From positions 138,145 through 202,144 of the forward strand of contig JAHEFZ010000002.1 of assembly GCA_024639935.1 (NCBI GenBank): DNA of 64,000 nucleotides, read 5' to 3'. Of this stretch, positions 1 through 10,349 are shown in pieces. Position numbers and translations under genes: made by a program. Positions within the stretch are counted from its first letter, which is position 1. Each line of letters opens with the position of its first letter. The notes beneath the pieces are model-generated. The model saw only the letters and a list, made by a program, of their open reading frames with translations, ran no database searches and had not been told where the DNA came from. This DNA comes from Microbacteriaceae bacterium. GTDB taxonomy: Bacteria > Actinomycetota > Actinomycetes > Actinomycetales > Microbacteriaceae.

Positions 1-1732
1 GAACGTTTTCGAGAGACGTCGCAGCAACTCCGAACAACGCCATGACGGCGTCGAGCGATTCATGCGCCTTAACAGCCGCAGGGCCTGAGCCTCGCGTCGC
101 CGCGGTCCATTGCGTTTCTCTATCACTTCGCGCCCATACAGCCCACAGCAGCTCATCGATTTGGTGGTCGGCTACCACCCGAAGCGCGCGGAACGTTTCA
201 ACGATCCACCGCACACCGGGGGCGGCGAACCTCACTTCGGTTTCGAAGGTGCCACTTTCCGTGAGCGCCTCGAGCATCAGGTCATCAGCGAGGCGATTTC
301 CGCCTGACGCGATTTCGGCTTTTCGCAGGTTCCGGCGGAATCGGCGAAGATCTAGGGTCGTCAGTCGACCGAACGGTCCGAGAAGTAACTCCTCGGCAAG
401 GTTGGCGGTCAGAGGTTCGCGTCCGATGCCGACGCTCACCAGGTTGAGAAGTGACCACACCGCAGGGTGATCGCGAAGCGGTGAGCCCGTCGTTTCTGAG
501 AATGTGGGGATCGACATCGAATTCAGATGGGTCACCATCGATTCGGCCATCGCCCCACTTCGCACAACAACCGCGATGTTGCCGTAGGAGCTCCCGCGCG
601 CGACCGCGTCACGGATGTACCGCGCCACGACATCTCGTTCATGCGCGGGCGAAGCAGCAGTTGCACTGAGCAGTTCGAATCCCGACAGGGAGCGAGCGAC
701 CATCGGTTCCGGGGCGAGGGGATAAGCCTGTCGAATCTCGGTCACACCGCCACCAATTGCGGACGCAATCGACCCGAGGAGGGACGGCATGACCCCCTTT
801 TGGCGGTGAATCGTCGTGAGAGCGAGGGTAGGACCCCACGTGAGACCGGCGTCGTCGAGGAACCCGACGTGCCCGCCGCGAAACCCCGACGTCGCGGCAT
901 CCGGGTCGCCTGCGGCGATGACCGGCCCCCGATGTTTCGCCCAGGCGATCACAAACCGCCATTGCGATGGGGTGAGATCCTGTGCATCATCAACCACGAG
1001 CGCCATCCGCGGGGCGTCTGACGCGGTCGACTCGACAATGTTACGAGCGCGTTCCACTAACTCCGCAGGGTCGACCTGACCAGCACGCGATCGCGCGACG
1101 AGTCGCCGATAGCGCGTAAAAAATTGGGCGGCGGCTGCCCATGCCGCGGCCGGACTTTCGGGATCACTGGGGCGAACCGCCCCGCGTTCCGCACTGGCGG
1201 CAAGGTTCGCCAGTTTGGCAAACGGGGTAGCACTGGATTCGTCTACCAAACCGAGATCTCGGCTGCGCGACAACAGATCGCGCAACTGCGTGCGAAATTC
1301 TCGAAGGCGTCGAACATCGGCATTGAGCGACGCGGGCCAATACCCATCCGTGCCGTCGGCGATTTCCCCGTCAAGAAGTGCCTTGATGTCGGAGTCCTGT
1401 TCGCCGCCCGACATGAGGCGAGCGGTGAAACCCTGTCCTTGTTCTGCGCTGACAATTTCAAACGCAAGCGATGACACACTGCGTGCGAGCGGCCCGCGGG
1501 TTGCAACACCGACTCGGATCGCGACGTGATCACGAAGCCTGGTCGCAGCATGGCGAGACGGAGTGAGGATGCGAACCGCCGATTCACCGTCACGCGCGAT
1601 GAGAGCAGCAACGATTTCCGTCACCACCGTCGTCTTACCGGAGCCGGGGGCGCCGACAATTCTGAACAGGCCACCGTCCACAGCGGCAGAGACGGCTGCG
1701 CGCTGGGAATCGTCCAATTCGAGAGTTGTCAT
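1..1732 (-). CDS. UvrD/Rep-family superfamily I helicase, AdnA-like, 3' end off window (partial)
   Basis: Open frame from ATG at 1732 to the window edge; MTTLELDDSQRAAVSAAVDGGLFRIVGAPGSGKTTVV (Q motif plus Walker A); next to DUF3107/ferritin-like/RhlE as in the mycobacterial adnA neighbourhood. Confidence 0.75.
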   Translation of the reverse strand, partial: MTTLELDDSQRAAVSAAVDGGLFRIVGAPGSGKTTVVTEIVAALIARDGESAVRILTPSRHAATRLRDHVAIRVGVATRGPLARSVSSLAFEIVSAEQGQGFTARLMSGGEQDSDIKALLDGEIADGTDGYWPASLNADVRRLREFRTQLRDLLSRSRDLGLVDESSATPFAKLANLAASAERGAVRPSDPESPAAAWAAAAQFFTRYRRLVARSRAGQVDPAELVERARNIVESTASDAPRMALVVDDAQDLTPSQWRFVIAWAKHRGPVIAAGDPDAATSGFRGGHVGFLDDAGLTWGPTLALTTIHRQKGVMPSLLGSIASAIGGGVTEIRQAYPLAPEPMVARSLSGFELLSATAASPAHERDVVARYIRDAVARGSSYGNIAVVVRSGAMAESMVTHLNSMSIPTFSETTGSPLRDHPAVWSLLNLVSVGIGREPLTANLAEELLLGPFGRLTTLDLRRFRRNLRKAEIASGGNRLADDLMLEALTESGTFETEVRFAAPGVRWIVETFRALRVVADHQIDELLWAVWARSDRETQWTAATRGSGPAAVKAHESLDAVMALFGVAATSLENV

Positions 1733-1778
1733 TGAGTCGACTGTACAACTGAGGTCTGACGCATATTAGCCTTGAGTC

Positions 1779-2000
1779 ATGGACATTCGCATTGGAATTC
1801 AACACGCCCCCCGTGAACTCTCATTCGACACGGATTCGAGCGTCGCCGACATTGAACAGAAGTACTCCGCCGCGCTCGCGGCAAACGGAGTTCTTCGACT
1901 CAGTGACGCAAAGGGTCAGGAATACTTGATTGCCGCGGCCGGCGTCACCTTCATCGAGTTTGGCTCGGCACAGTCGCGCCCGGTTGGGTTCGTTTCCTAA
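1779..2000 (+). CDS. DUF3107 family protein (TB9.4-like)
   Basis: 73 aa MDIRIGIQHAPRELSFDTDSSVADIEQKY...; divergent from helicase. Confidence 0.85.
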   Translation: MDIRIGIQHAPRELSFDTDSSVADIEQKYSAALAANGVLRLSDAKGQEYLIAAAGVTFIEFGSAQSRPVGFVS

Positions 2001-2713
2001 GCAGTCAACCCCATCGCGTCCATTCGCAGTGAATGAGAGGCGATGAGTTCGGTGAAGACAGTTCCCAGACTGTCGGTACTTGTCGCCTGAGTGGCGTGAG
2101 GCAACAAAGCGCTTTCCGCCATGAGCATCGTGTCACCAACCAGTCGCCTCGACCACAACGCGAGGGTGGGGCGGAGTCCGGGTTCGAGGGCAATCCGTCG
2201 TTCCAGTTCCGACCGAAGCACGTCAATGATTCTGTCGTTATCCAAAGCCGAAATAACATCGGCTCGAATTTTTGCCGGCAGTCCCTGTGCCAATCGGCGC
2301 CAAAAATCTTGCAGAAAGGCCATGGTGACCCACGTGCAAGCAAGACGTTCGACCCAATTTCGCCCCCGAGTTCGCCGCTCGAATTCTCGCGTCGGTGCGA
2401 TGAACGGACTCATCGCCGAGAGCCGATCTACTTTCAATTTATCTAAGGTGGCGGCGAGAGTCGAAAATCGAATGAAACATTCCTCCGCAACAATCGCGAG
2501 CGTCGACTCGGTTTCGAGGTCAGTTGCGTCGTGAGCGTGGCGTGCCGCTGATTCCGCGTAGCGCAGAAAAAGATAAGCACTTTGACCGAGAAAGACATCG
2601 GGTGCCGGAGCAAGGTCGGTGAATTCGACACGCGCACTCCCGTCGACGATCCTCGATCGACTTCCTGAACGGGAGGTTGAGGAACGACTGCTCTTGCGGA
2701 AAAGGCTTGCCAC
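1997..2713 (-). CDS. ferritin-like fold protein
   Basis: 238 aa, VFLGQSAYLFLRYAESAARHAHDATDLETESTLAIVAEECFIRF; conserved position between DUF3107 and DEAD-box helicase. Confidence 0.7.
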   Translation of the reverse strand: MASLFRKSSRSSTSRSGSRSRIVDGSARVEFTDLAPAPDVFLGQSAYLFLRYAESAARHAHDATDLETESTLAIVAEECFIRFSTLAATLDKLKVDRLSAMSPFIAPTREFERRTRGRNWVERLACTWVTMAFLQDFWRRLAQGLPAKIRADVISALDNDRIIDVLRSELERRIALEPGLRPTLALWSRRLVGDTMLMAESALLPHATQATSTDSLGTVFTELIASHSLRMDAMGLTA

Positions 2714-2777
2714 ACCCCCAGCATAGGCAGTTCGCGACGGCAGGTAGACTGGTGGTTACCAACCGATTGGGTGTTTT

Positions 2778-4109
2778 GTGACTTTCCGTGATCTTGGCAT
2801 CGACGATGACATCGCCGTTGCGCTCGCCGCTCGTGGCATAAACGAGCCATTTCCGATTCAAGAACAGACGATTCCGCTCGCATTGACGAGCCAAGACATT
2901 ATTGGGCAGGCCAAAACGGGTACGGGTAAGACATTCGGGTTCGGGCTCCCGCTCGTCCAAAAACTTGGTCTCGACCCGACTCCCGGAGTGCAGGCTCTCA
3001 TCGTTGTGCCAACTCGCGAGCTTGCTGTTCAGGTAACCGAGGATATGGAACTCGCCACAAGCAACCGCTCGACAACCGTTGCCGCGATCTACGGCGGCAA
3101 GTCCTACGAGGAACAGGTCGACAAAATCAAGGCGGGCGCGCAAATCATTGTGGGCACCCCTGGTCGATTGCTCGATCTCGCGGGCCAGAAACTCCTGTCG
3201 TTCGCCAACGTTCAGGTCATGGTGCTCGATGAAGCCGATCGCATGCTCGATCTCGGATTCCTCCCCGATGTCGAGAAAATCTTCGCTCAAATTCCGGAGA
3301 AACGCCACACGATGTTGTTCTCCGCCACGATGCCGGGACCAATCGTCGCACTCGCTCGTCGCTTCATGACCAAGCCGATCCACATCCGTGCAAGCGAACC
3401 CGACGAGGGCCTCACGCAAGCAAACATCAAACACGTGATCTATCGCGCTCACAACCTTGACAAAGACGAGGTCGTCGGACGCATTCTCATGGCCGAGGGC
3501 CGCGGCAAGACCATTGTTTTCACGCGAACCAAGCGAAGCGCGTCGAAGGTGACCGACGAGCTCAACGATCGCGGATTCAACGCCGTTGCCGTCCACGGTG
3601 ACATGAGCCAAGAGGCGCGTGAGCGAGGAATGGCAGCCTTCAAGGCCGGGAAGAAAGATGTTCTCATTGCAACGGATGTCGCTGCCCGCGGCATCGACGT
3701 TGACGATGTAAGCCATGTCATCAACTACACGGTGCCGGAAGACGACAAGGCGTATCTCCATCGCGTCGGTCGAACCGGCCGTGCTGGGCGCACGGGAATT
3801 GCCGTCACCTTTGTTGACTGGGACGACCTCCACAAGTGGGCCCTCATTTCCCGAGCACTTGACTTGCCGCTCGAGCCAATCGAAACTTATTCATCCTCAC
3901 CTCACCTTTTTTCCGATCTGGATATTCCGGAAGGATCACGGGGTCGACTCAAGGCGTCCTCTGGGCCACGCGTGGAAAAGGCTCCCAGCCGTCCGCCCCG
4001 CAGCGCTGGAAACTCAGGAGGAAGAACGTCGAACGCGTCCGGGAGTTCGATTGCGGACAAGCCGGCCGGTTCTCCGAGACAGCGCACTCGTCGTCGTACC
4101 GACGGCTAG
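2778..4109 (+). CDS. DEAD/DEAH-box RNA helicase (RhlE-like)
   Basis: AKTGTGKT, PTRELA, DEAD, SAT, HRVGRTGRAGRTG motifs; basic C-terminal tail. Confidence 0.95.
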   Translation: MTFRDLGIDDDIAVALAARGINEPFPIQEQTIPLALTSQDIIGQAKTGTGKTFGFGLPLVQKLGLDPTPGVQALIVVPTRELAVQVTEDMELATSNRSTTVAAIYGGKSYEEQVDKIKAGAQIIVGTPGRLLDLAGQKLLSFANVQVMVLDEADRMLDLGFLPDVEKIFAQIPEKRHTMLFSATMPGPIVALARRFMTKPIHIRASEPDEGLTQANIKHVIYRAHNLDKDEVVGRILMAEGRGKTIVFTRTKRSASKVTDELNDRGFNAVAVHGDMSQEARERGMAAFKAGKKDVLIATDVAARGIDVDDVSHVINYTVPEDDKAYLHRVGRTGRAGRTGIAVTFVDWDDLHKWALISRALDLPLEPIETYSSSPHLFSDLDIPEGSRGRLKASSGPRVEKAPSRPPRSAGNSGGRTSNASGSSIADKPAGSPRQRTRRRTDG

Positions 4110-4170
4110 CGCTGGGCCTGGCTTCGTCCTCAACCGCGCCACAAGTTAATTGATTCCGGGGTCGCTTACT

Positions 4171-5058
4171 TTACGCCCACGCTATTGCCGAACCAATTCC
4201 CGAATCCGCAATTCGCTGGAACATGTCGGGTGCTGTTGTGTGTTGCCCCGGCAGAACCGGTTTCATTCCATCCCCGTGATAGTCGCTCGATCCCGTGATG
4301 ATGAGGTCGTAGTGTGCGGCAATCTCGGCGAGTCGGGTGCGCCCGAAAATGGTGTTTTCCTCGTGATGAACCTCTAGTCCGGCAAGACCGATGTCGACGA
4401 GTGCTCCGAATTTCGCATCGATCGCGGCATCGGACAAATCGGGGCTCGCGAGCGATGCGCGATCGGCGGTCCATGGATGGGCAAAAATCGGCACGCCGCC
4501 CGCCGCAACCACAACCTCGATCGCCCGTTCGATAGTCGGTGCGTAGTGTCCAACGAAATACCGCTCGTTGTCGGGCGCCAGGATCTCGTCGAAGGCCTCA
4601 CTGACCGTTGCCACGACTCCCAGCTCAACCAACGCACGGGCGATTGTCGGTCGACCGAGCGTCCCGCCTTCCGTGTGAAAGCTGTATACGAAATCATGCG
4701 TCAAACCCGCGATATCCGCATTGATTTTTTCGACCATCGACTCAAATCTCCAGACTCGATCGTCTTTGGTTTTGGTCGACTCATCGACAAGGTCAGGGAA
4801 TTCGGGATTGACGAGATATCCCAATAAATGGACAGAATCTCCATCCAGTGATGCCGAGAGTTCGATACCGGGAACGAAGGTCATTCCCAATCGTGCGCAC
4901 TCCGCTCGTGCCTCGTCCCAGCCGGCTGTCGTGTCGTGGTCGGTCAACGCGACCACATCGAGCGCTTGATCGTGTGCGACCTCCATCACGCGCGTTGGTG
5001 ATTCGACACCGTCCGAACATGTCGAGTGGAGGTGCAGGTCAATTCGTCGCGACGTCAT
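4171..5058 (-). CDS. PHP domain metal-dependent phosphoesterase
   Basis: IDLHLHSTCSDGVESP, LTDHDT, GSDYHG motifs. Confidence 0.9.
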   Translation of the reverse strand: MTSRRIDLHLHSTCSDGVESPTRVMEVAHDQALDVVALTDHDTTAGWDEARAECARLGMTFVPGIELSASLDGDSVHLLGYLVNPEFPDLVDESTKTKDDRVWRFESMVEKINADIAGLTHDFVYSFHTEGGTLGRPTIARALVELGVVATVSEAFDEILAPDNERYFVGHYAPTIERAIEVVVAAGGVPIFAHPWTADRASLASPDLSDAAIDAKFGALVDIGLAGLEVHHEENTIFGRTRLAEIAAHYDLIITGSSDYHGDGMKPVLPGQHTTAPDMFQRIADSGIGSAIAWA

Positions 5059-5096
5059 TACTTCAGCATAGTTTCGGGAAGTGGCAGACTATCCCA

Positions 5097-6548
5097 ATGA
5101 CAGACGATGCCATCGCGCGTAACGACAATCGATCGACAACTCCCGAGAACTCAGCGTTCCACGGTTACATTTCGGGTGATTGGGCTCGTGCGCGCGAGCG
5201 CTCTGTGACGCAGCGCGTTCAAGTCCCGTTCTGTGCCGAACGTCGACGCGCGCTCTCCGCGAAATTTGCTGGCCACACTCTCGTTTTCCCCGCCGGTCCG
5301 GTGCTAGTTCGTTCATATGACACCCATCACCCGTATCGCGCTCATTCGGCGTTCACGTATTACAGCGGATGGGGCGCCGATACTGTCCCCGACTCAGTTC
5401 TTATCCTTACTCCCAACGGGAACGGTCACGACGCGACGATGTACTATCGTTTCCCTGCCGGACGTGGAACGGAAGAATTTTATGCCGACGCGGACATCGG
5501 CGAGTTCTGGGTGGGACCTCGCCCAACCCCCGACGACGTTGCTGTCGAGTTGGCAATTGCCACGAAATCACTCGCTGAACTACCTGCGATTCTTGCCCAC
5601 GCCGATTCGAAGTGGGCGATCATTCGAGAGGCAGATTCGACCATTGCCGAGACTGTCGATCGCGCACGAGGCCCCCGCGAGACACGTGACGATGAACTCG
5701 CTGTGTTCCAGAGCGAACAACGCCTCGTCAAGGACGAATTCGAAATTTCCGAAATCCGACTCGCCATCGCGGCAACGGCGACAGGGTTTGGCGACGTGCT
5801 CGGCACAATGTCTGAGGTGACCGCGCACCCCCGCGGTGAACGGCTTATCGAAGGGACGTTCAACCGACGTGCCCGTGCTGACGGAAACCATGTCGGCTAC
5901 GAAACGATTGCTGCGGCGGGTGCCCACGCGTGCATCTTGCACTGGGTGCGAAATGATGGGCCGGTGAACGACGGTGACCTTGTGCTGATGGATGCCGGCG
6001 TCGAGGTCGAGAGCCTGTACACGGCAGACATAACCCGAACTTTCCCCGTGAACGGCCGCTTCTCTGAAACTCAACGGCTCGTGTATGAGGCGGTGCTGGA
6101 GGCCGCCGACGCAGCGTTCGCCGTCGTGAAGCCAGGAATTGTCTTCAGGGAAGTGCACGCCGCAGCCATGGCCGTGATCGCCCGTCATGTGTCGGGCTGG
6201 GGCTTCCTGCCGGTGTCGCTTGAGGAATCGTTGTCCGAATCCGGACAGCACCACCGACGGTACATGGTTCACGGAACATCCCACCACCTCGGTCTTGACG
6301 TACACGACTGTCCGCAGGCACGAAAGGAGTTTTACAAGGACGGCGTCGTGCGCGAAGGAATGGTGTTCACGATCGAACCCGGACTGTATTTCCAGATCGA
6401 TGACCTTACCGTTCCCGAACATTTTCGCGGCATTGGTGTCCGCATCGAAGACAATATTGTCGTCACATCAACCGGAGCAGAAAATCTGTCGGCCGGAATC
6501 CCTCGCACGGCGAACGAAGTAGAGGCCTGGGTCGGTCAACGCGCCTAA
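5097..6548 (+). CDS. pepP: Xaa-Pro aminopeptidase (M24, aminopeptidase P)
   Basis: LVLMDAGVEVESLYTADITRTFPVNG, HGTSHHLGLDVHD, GMVFTIEPGLY; start moved from 4848 to internal ATG 5097 to clear the divergent PHP gene. Confidence 0.9.
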   Translation: MTDDAIARNDNRSTTPENSAFHGYISGDWARARERSVTQRVQVPFCAERRRALSAKFAGHTLVFPAGPVLVRSYDTHHPYRAHSAFTYYSGWGADTVPDSVLILTPNGNGHDATMYYRFPAGRGTEEFYADADIGEFWVGPRPTPDDVAVELAIATKSLAELPAILAHADSKWAIIREADSTIAETVDRARGPRETRDDELAVFQSEQRLVKDEFEISEIRLAIAATATGFGDVLGTMSEVTAHPRGERLIEGTFNRRARADGNHVGYETIAAAGAHACILHWVRNDGPVNDGDLVLMDAGVEVESLYTADITRTFPVNGRFSETQRLVYEAVLEAADAAFAVVKPGIVFREVHAAAMAVIARHVSGWGFLPVSLEESLSESGQHHRRYMVHGTSHHLGLDVHDCPQARKEFYKDGVVREGMVFTIEPGLYFQIDDLTVPEHFRGIGVRIEDNIVVTSTGAENLSAGIPRTANEVEAWVGQRA

Positions 6549-7639
6549 ACAGAGAGCGGAATCGACCTAGAACCGCGCTGTGGAGCAGACTTAATCACGG
6601 CATCGACAATTTTGTCGAAGGCCATAACCGCCAAATCGGCGCGGTCTCCGCGCGAAAATGGGACACCCGAATCTCCCGCCGCAATCACTGATGGCGTAAG
6701 CGGAATGCTGCCGAACAGCGGAACGTTGAGTCGCGTGGCGACGTCAGCACCACCTCCCGTTCCAAACATCGTGTGAGCGATGCCGTCGATATCTGTCCAG
6801 TCCGACATGTTTTCGATGACACCGACAACCTTTTGCCCAAGTTGACGTGCGACGAGGCCGGAACGTTCTGCAATGTCGCTCGCGCTCGACTGCGGTGTCG
6901 TGACCACGATGACGTCCGCGGTCGGAACCAATTGACCGAGCGAAATCGCAACATCGCCTGTCCCCGGAGGTAGGTCGCACACGAGCACGTCGAGGTCGCC
7001 GAAGTAGACGTCGGAAAGGAACTGATTGATAGTTCGGTGCATCATTGGCCCGCGCCACGAAACCGGAGTGTGCGGATCCACGAACATTCCAATCGAAATC
7101 ACGCCAACGTCGAAAGCCCGTGGGGGCAAAATCATGTCGTCAACTTTGGTTGGTTTGTGGTCCGGGATGCCCAACAACCCCGGGATCGAGAATCCGTGGA
7201 CGTCGGCGTCGAGCAAACCAACCTTCTGTCCTCGCGCTGCGAGTGCTACGGCAAGGTTCGCGGCGACGGTGGACTTGCCCACGCCTCCTTTTCCGCTCGA
7301 CACCGCGATGACCCGAACCAGAGACTTCGACCCGTATCGATCCTCCGGAGTTCGACCGCCGTGTAGTCGAGCCGACAACCCCTTTCGCGCGTCGACGCTC
7401 ATCACGCCCAGTGTCAGGTCAACCGTCTCGATGCCGTCCATCGCGAGCGCCGCAGCGCGGACCTCCGATTCGATTTCGGAACGTTTTGGGCACGCCTCGA
7501 TCGTCAACAGCACCGTAATTCGGGCACTCGAACCATCTACATCGACAGAGTCAATCATTCCCAGTTCGCCGAGTGAGCGCCGCAATTCGGGGTCTATGAC
7601 TGCGCCGACCGCGGTCCTCAGCGCATCAGGGCTTGTCAT
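6545..7639 (-). CDS. Mrp/NBP35-family P-loop ATPase (Fe-S carrier) with MIP18-like N-terminus
   Basis: VSSGKGGVGKSTVAANLAVALA, DLPPGTGD. Confidence 0.93.
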   Translation of the reverse strand: MTSPDALRTAVGAVIDPELRRSLGELGMIDSVDVDGSSARITVLLTIEACPKRSEIESEVRAAALAMDGIETVDLTLGVMSVDARKGLSARLHGGRTPEDRYGSKSLVRVIAVSSGKGGVGKSTVAANLAVALAARGQKVGLLDADVHGFSIPGLLGIPDHKPTKVDDMILPPRAFDVGVISIGMFVDPHTPVSWRGPMMHRTINQFLSDVYFGDLDVLVCDLPPGTGDVAISLGQLVPTADVIVVTTPQSSASDIAERSGLVARQLGQKVVGVIENMSDWTDIDGIAHTMFGTGGGADVATRLNVPLFGSIPLTPSVIAAGDSGVPFSRGDRADLAVMAFDKIVDAVIKSAPQRGSRSIPLSV

Positions 7640-8165
7640 CGGTAGCTGTTTTGTCGAGTTCTTCTAGAAGCGCGCGCAACTCTGAACGAATAAAGTCTTT
7701 CGTCGCAACGTCCTTGATTGCGAGGCGAAGGGCAACAACCTCTCGCGCCAAATACTCGGTGTCCGCAAGGTTTCGCTCGGCACGCTGGCGGTCTTGTTCC
7801 ATTCCCACGCGGTCTCGGTCGTCCTGCCTATTCTGCGCAAGCAAGATGAGGGGAGCAGCATAGGACGCCTGCAACGACAAGATGAGTGTCAGCGCAGTAA
7901 AGCCGATATCGGCCGAGTCAAAACGCCATGCCTGAGGAACCAGCGTGTTGTAGGTCATCCAGAGAACGACAAAAAACGACAGCCCAATGAGGAACCACGG
8001 GGTACCCATTGCGCGGGCAACCGACTCGGTGAATCGACCAAATCGATCGCTCGATCGACGTGTCAGCGCGGGGCGAAGGCCTTTGGGTGCGTTGAGTTGT
8101 TCATCAACCGTGACGGAACGGCGACGCATGCGAGGCAAGTTCGCCTTCGGGGTCTGCTTGTCCAT
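7626..8165 (-). CDS. DUF1003 membrane protein
   Basis: FTESVARAMGTPWFLIGLSFFVVLWMTYNTL...ASYAAPLILLAQNRQDDRDR. Confidence 0.88.
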   Translation of the reverse strand: MDKQTPKANLPRMRRRSVTVDEQLNAPKGLRPALTRRSSDRFGRFTESVARAMGTPWFLIGLSFFVVLWMTYNTLVPQAWRFDSADIGFTALTLILSLQASYAAPLILLAQNRQDDRDRVGMEQDRQRAERNLADTEYLAREVVALRLAIKDVATKDFIRSELRALLEELDKTATDDKP

Positions 8166-8168
8166 GGC

Positions 8169-9425
8169 TCACGCTCCGTTCGTCCGTTCGTTCTCGTAAT
8201 AGGGGTTACGCCAATCCTCGGGCAACATGTGGTCAAGTACGTCATCGACCGTGACCACTCCGACGAGTCGCTGTTGGTCGTCCACCACAGGGAGGGACAC
8301 CAAATTGTAGCTGGCGAAGGTTCGAGCGATTTCGCCCAAAGGTGCGACATCGAGGAGCGGTTCCGCCCCCGAATCCATAATAGTTCCGAGCTGGGTCTGC
8401 GGAGGATGCCGCAACATCCTCTGGAAGTGAACGATACCGAGAAACCTCCCGGTCGGCGATTCAAAGGGAGGGAGCGTCACGCAAATCGACGCAGCCATGG
8501 CCGGCGTGATTTCATTTCGACGAATCATCGCGAGTCCTTCGGCGACCGTCATTTCGGCCGACACGATGAGCGGCTCAGTCGACATGAGCCCACCTGCGGT
8601 GTCGGGGGCGTAGGACAAGAGGAATCGAACGTCGTCCGCTTCATCAGGATCCATGAGGTCGAGAATCTGCTCTGACCGATCGGACGGGAACTGGGCGAGA
8701 AGGTCCGCCGCATCATCCGGCTCCATGTTGTCGAGAACGTCGGCAACACGCTCGTCATCCATGCCGGCGAGGATTTCAATTTGCTCGGTCTCCGGCATTT
8801 CTTCGAGTGCGTCGGCGAGTCGCTCGTCTGACAGTTCTTCCGCTACCTCGATGCGCCGATCGTCGGGAAGATCCAGAATCGACGCAGCGAGGTCTACGGG
8901 GTGCAGTTCCGAATAAGCGGCAATGAGGTGCTCGGCGCTTTGTGACTCACCCGTCGCACCTGACGGAGTGACGTCCTCCCAACGCGCGAATACCGTTTGT
9001 CCCTTGCCAAACAATGACGCAGCCTTCGCGCGACGCAAATAAAGTTGTGAGATGTCCCACTGACCGTTAGCGTCACTCTCGATGGCGACATCCTCGATGA
9101 CGCTTGAACCAGAACCGTCACGGAAATCCATCGATCGACCGATGAGTTCCGAAAAAACCCGCACCTCGCCGCCCCGCTGTTCGAATCGCCGCAGGTTGAT
9201 GATTCCCGTGGTCAAGATCTGGCTGGGACGGATGCTGACCACCCGATTAATCGACAAAAAAACGCGGCGGCGTCCAGGAATTTCCACCGTGAGCCCGACG
9301 ACGACCGGCGCGCCTTTTGTCCGATACGAAACCACAACGTCGCGCACCCGACCAACCCGATCGCCGAGTGGGTCAAAGACCGCACATCCCGCGAGTCGGG
9401 CGACATAGACGCGTGTCGAACTCAC
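8169..9425 (-). CDS. PRC-barrel / MgtE N-terminal / CBS domain protein
   Basis: MgtE-N repeats (LADALEEMPETEQIEILAGMDDERVADVLDNMEPDDAADLLAQ) plus CBS pair; no MgtE transmembrane part. Confidence 0.88.
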   Translation of the reverse strand: MSSTRVYVARLAGCAVFDPLGDRVGRVRDVVVSYRTKGAPVVVGLTVEIPGRRRVFLSINRVVSIRPSQILTTGIINLRRFEQRGGEVRVFSELIGRSMDFRDGSGSSVIEDVAIESDANGQWDISQLYLRRAKAASLFGKGQTVFARWEDVTPSGATGESQSAEHLIAAYSELHPVDLAASILDLPDDRRIEVAEELSDERLADALEEMPETEQIEILAGMDDERVADVLDNMEPDDAADLLAQFPSDRSEQILDLMDPDEADDVRFLLSYAPDTAGGLMSTEPLIVSAEMTVAEGLAMIRRNEITPAMAASICVTLPPFESPTGRFLGIVHFQRMLRHPPQTQLGTIMDSGAEPLLDVAPLGEIARTFASYNLVSLPVVDDQQRLVGVVTVDDVLDHMLPEDWRNPYYENERTNGA

Positions 9426-9461
9426 GTCTCCAGCGTACTCGCGGGGTGAGAGAATGGGGAC

Positions 9462-9956
9462 GTGTCGAATCCGTCTCTGTTCTCTCGTCGTGGTCCTTCT
9501 CCCGAGATTCCACGAGGTGACGTGTTATCGACGGTCAACTCCTACGTCGAGGCCCAATCGATTGTGAACCGATTGGCTCACGCCGGCTACGACGTATCGA
9601 GCATCGCCATTGTCGGCCGTGACTTGGTTACCGTCGAACGTGTGACAGGTCGCTTGACCTACGCCCGCGTCGCACTGCGCGGCGCATTAAACGGTGCGTG
9701 GTTTGGATTGTTCTTCAGTCTGGTTCTCAGCCTTGTCAACGAGCCGACGACGACATTTGTGATTCCCGCCGTCATCGCGATCGGGGCAGGAATGGGAGTT
9801 CTCGTCTCTCTTGCGTTGTATTCAGTTCGCCGGCGCCGGCACGACTTTTCCTCCGTACAACAGGTGCTTGCCTCTCGTTACGAAGTGACGGTTCCCTCGG
9901 GGACTGCTGGGGCGGCTCAGCGTGCGCTGGCCGAAGCGCCGCGCGATCGACCCTAG
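9462..9956 (+). CDS. general stress protein 17M-like membrane protein
   Basis: VLSTVNSYVEAQSIVNRLAHAGYDVSSIAIVGRDL, two TM segments. Confidence 0.75.
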   Translation: MSNPSLFSRRGPSPEIPRGDVLSTVNSYVEAQSIVNRLAHAGYDVSSIAIVGRDLVTVERVTGRLTYARVALRGALNGAWFGLFFSLVLSLVNEPTTTFVIPAVIAIGAGMGVLVSLALYSVRRRRHDFSSVQQVLASRYEVTVPSGTAGAAQRALAEAPRDRP

Positions 9957-10294
9957 GTTGATTCGCCGTCGTACGGAGTAGCCGCTGCGTTGGGCTCGGT
10001 CTGAGTTTTCGGCGTTCGTGGCGGTCTGACCCGAACGGGCTCTTCCTTCAGTGCGTCGCGGATGATTCGACGTGGGTCGTACTGGCGCGGATCGAGCTTT
10101 TTGAGCTCAGCGAGATCCACCTCGTCGCCAAATTCGTCCTTGAAACGAGATTCTGCCCCCCGTGCTAAATCGCGAAGGCGGGTCACAAGTCGCGCGAGCT
10201 GCGCGGCAAATCCGGGAAGGCGATCTGGGCCAACAACCAAGAGAGCAACAAGTCCGATGAGAAATAGCTTCTCGATAGTGAGCCCAAACGACAT
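9953..10294 (-). CDS. tatB: Sec-independent translocase subunit TatB-like
   Basis: MSFGLTIEKLFLIGLVALLVVGPDRLPGFAAQLARLVTRLRDLARGAESRFKDEFG; start adjusted from 10363. Confidence 0.85.
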   Translation of the reverse strand: MSFGLTIEKLFLIGLVALLVVGPDRLPGFAAQLARLVTRLRDLARGAESRFKDEFGDEVDLAELKKLDPRQYDPRRIIRDALKEEPVRVRPPRTPKTQTEPNAAATPYDGEST

Positions 10295-10349
10295 ATTTCT
10301 AGAATAACGTCGAAAGACCATAGAGTTTAGGAATCGGAAAGGAGGGCAC

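Noticed and set aside
2520-3833. 437-aa minus-strand ORF opposite the DEAD-box helicase
   Set aside because: Shadow ORF: opposite strand carries unmistakable helicase motifs; translation is low-complexity D/V/H/R-rich with no family signature.
5580-6422. 280-aa minus-strand ORF opposite the aminopeptidase P gene
   Set aside because: Shadow ORF; + strand encodes conserved M24 motifs.
9829-9840. 12-bp palindrome GCCGGCGCCGGC
   Set aside because: Falls in Arg/Ala codons of a GC-rich CDS (VRRRRHDF); likely chance composition.
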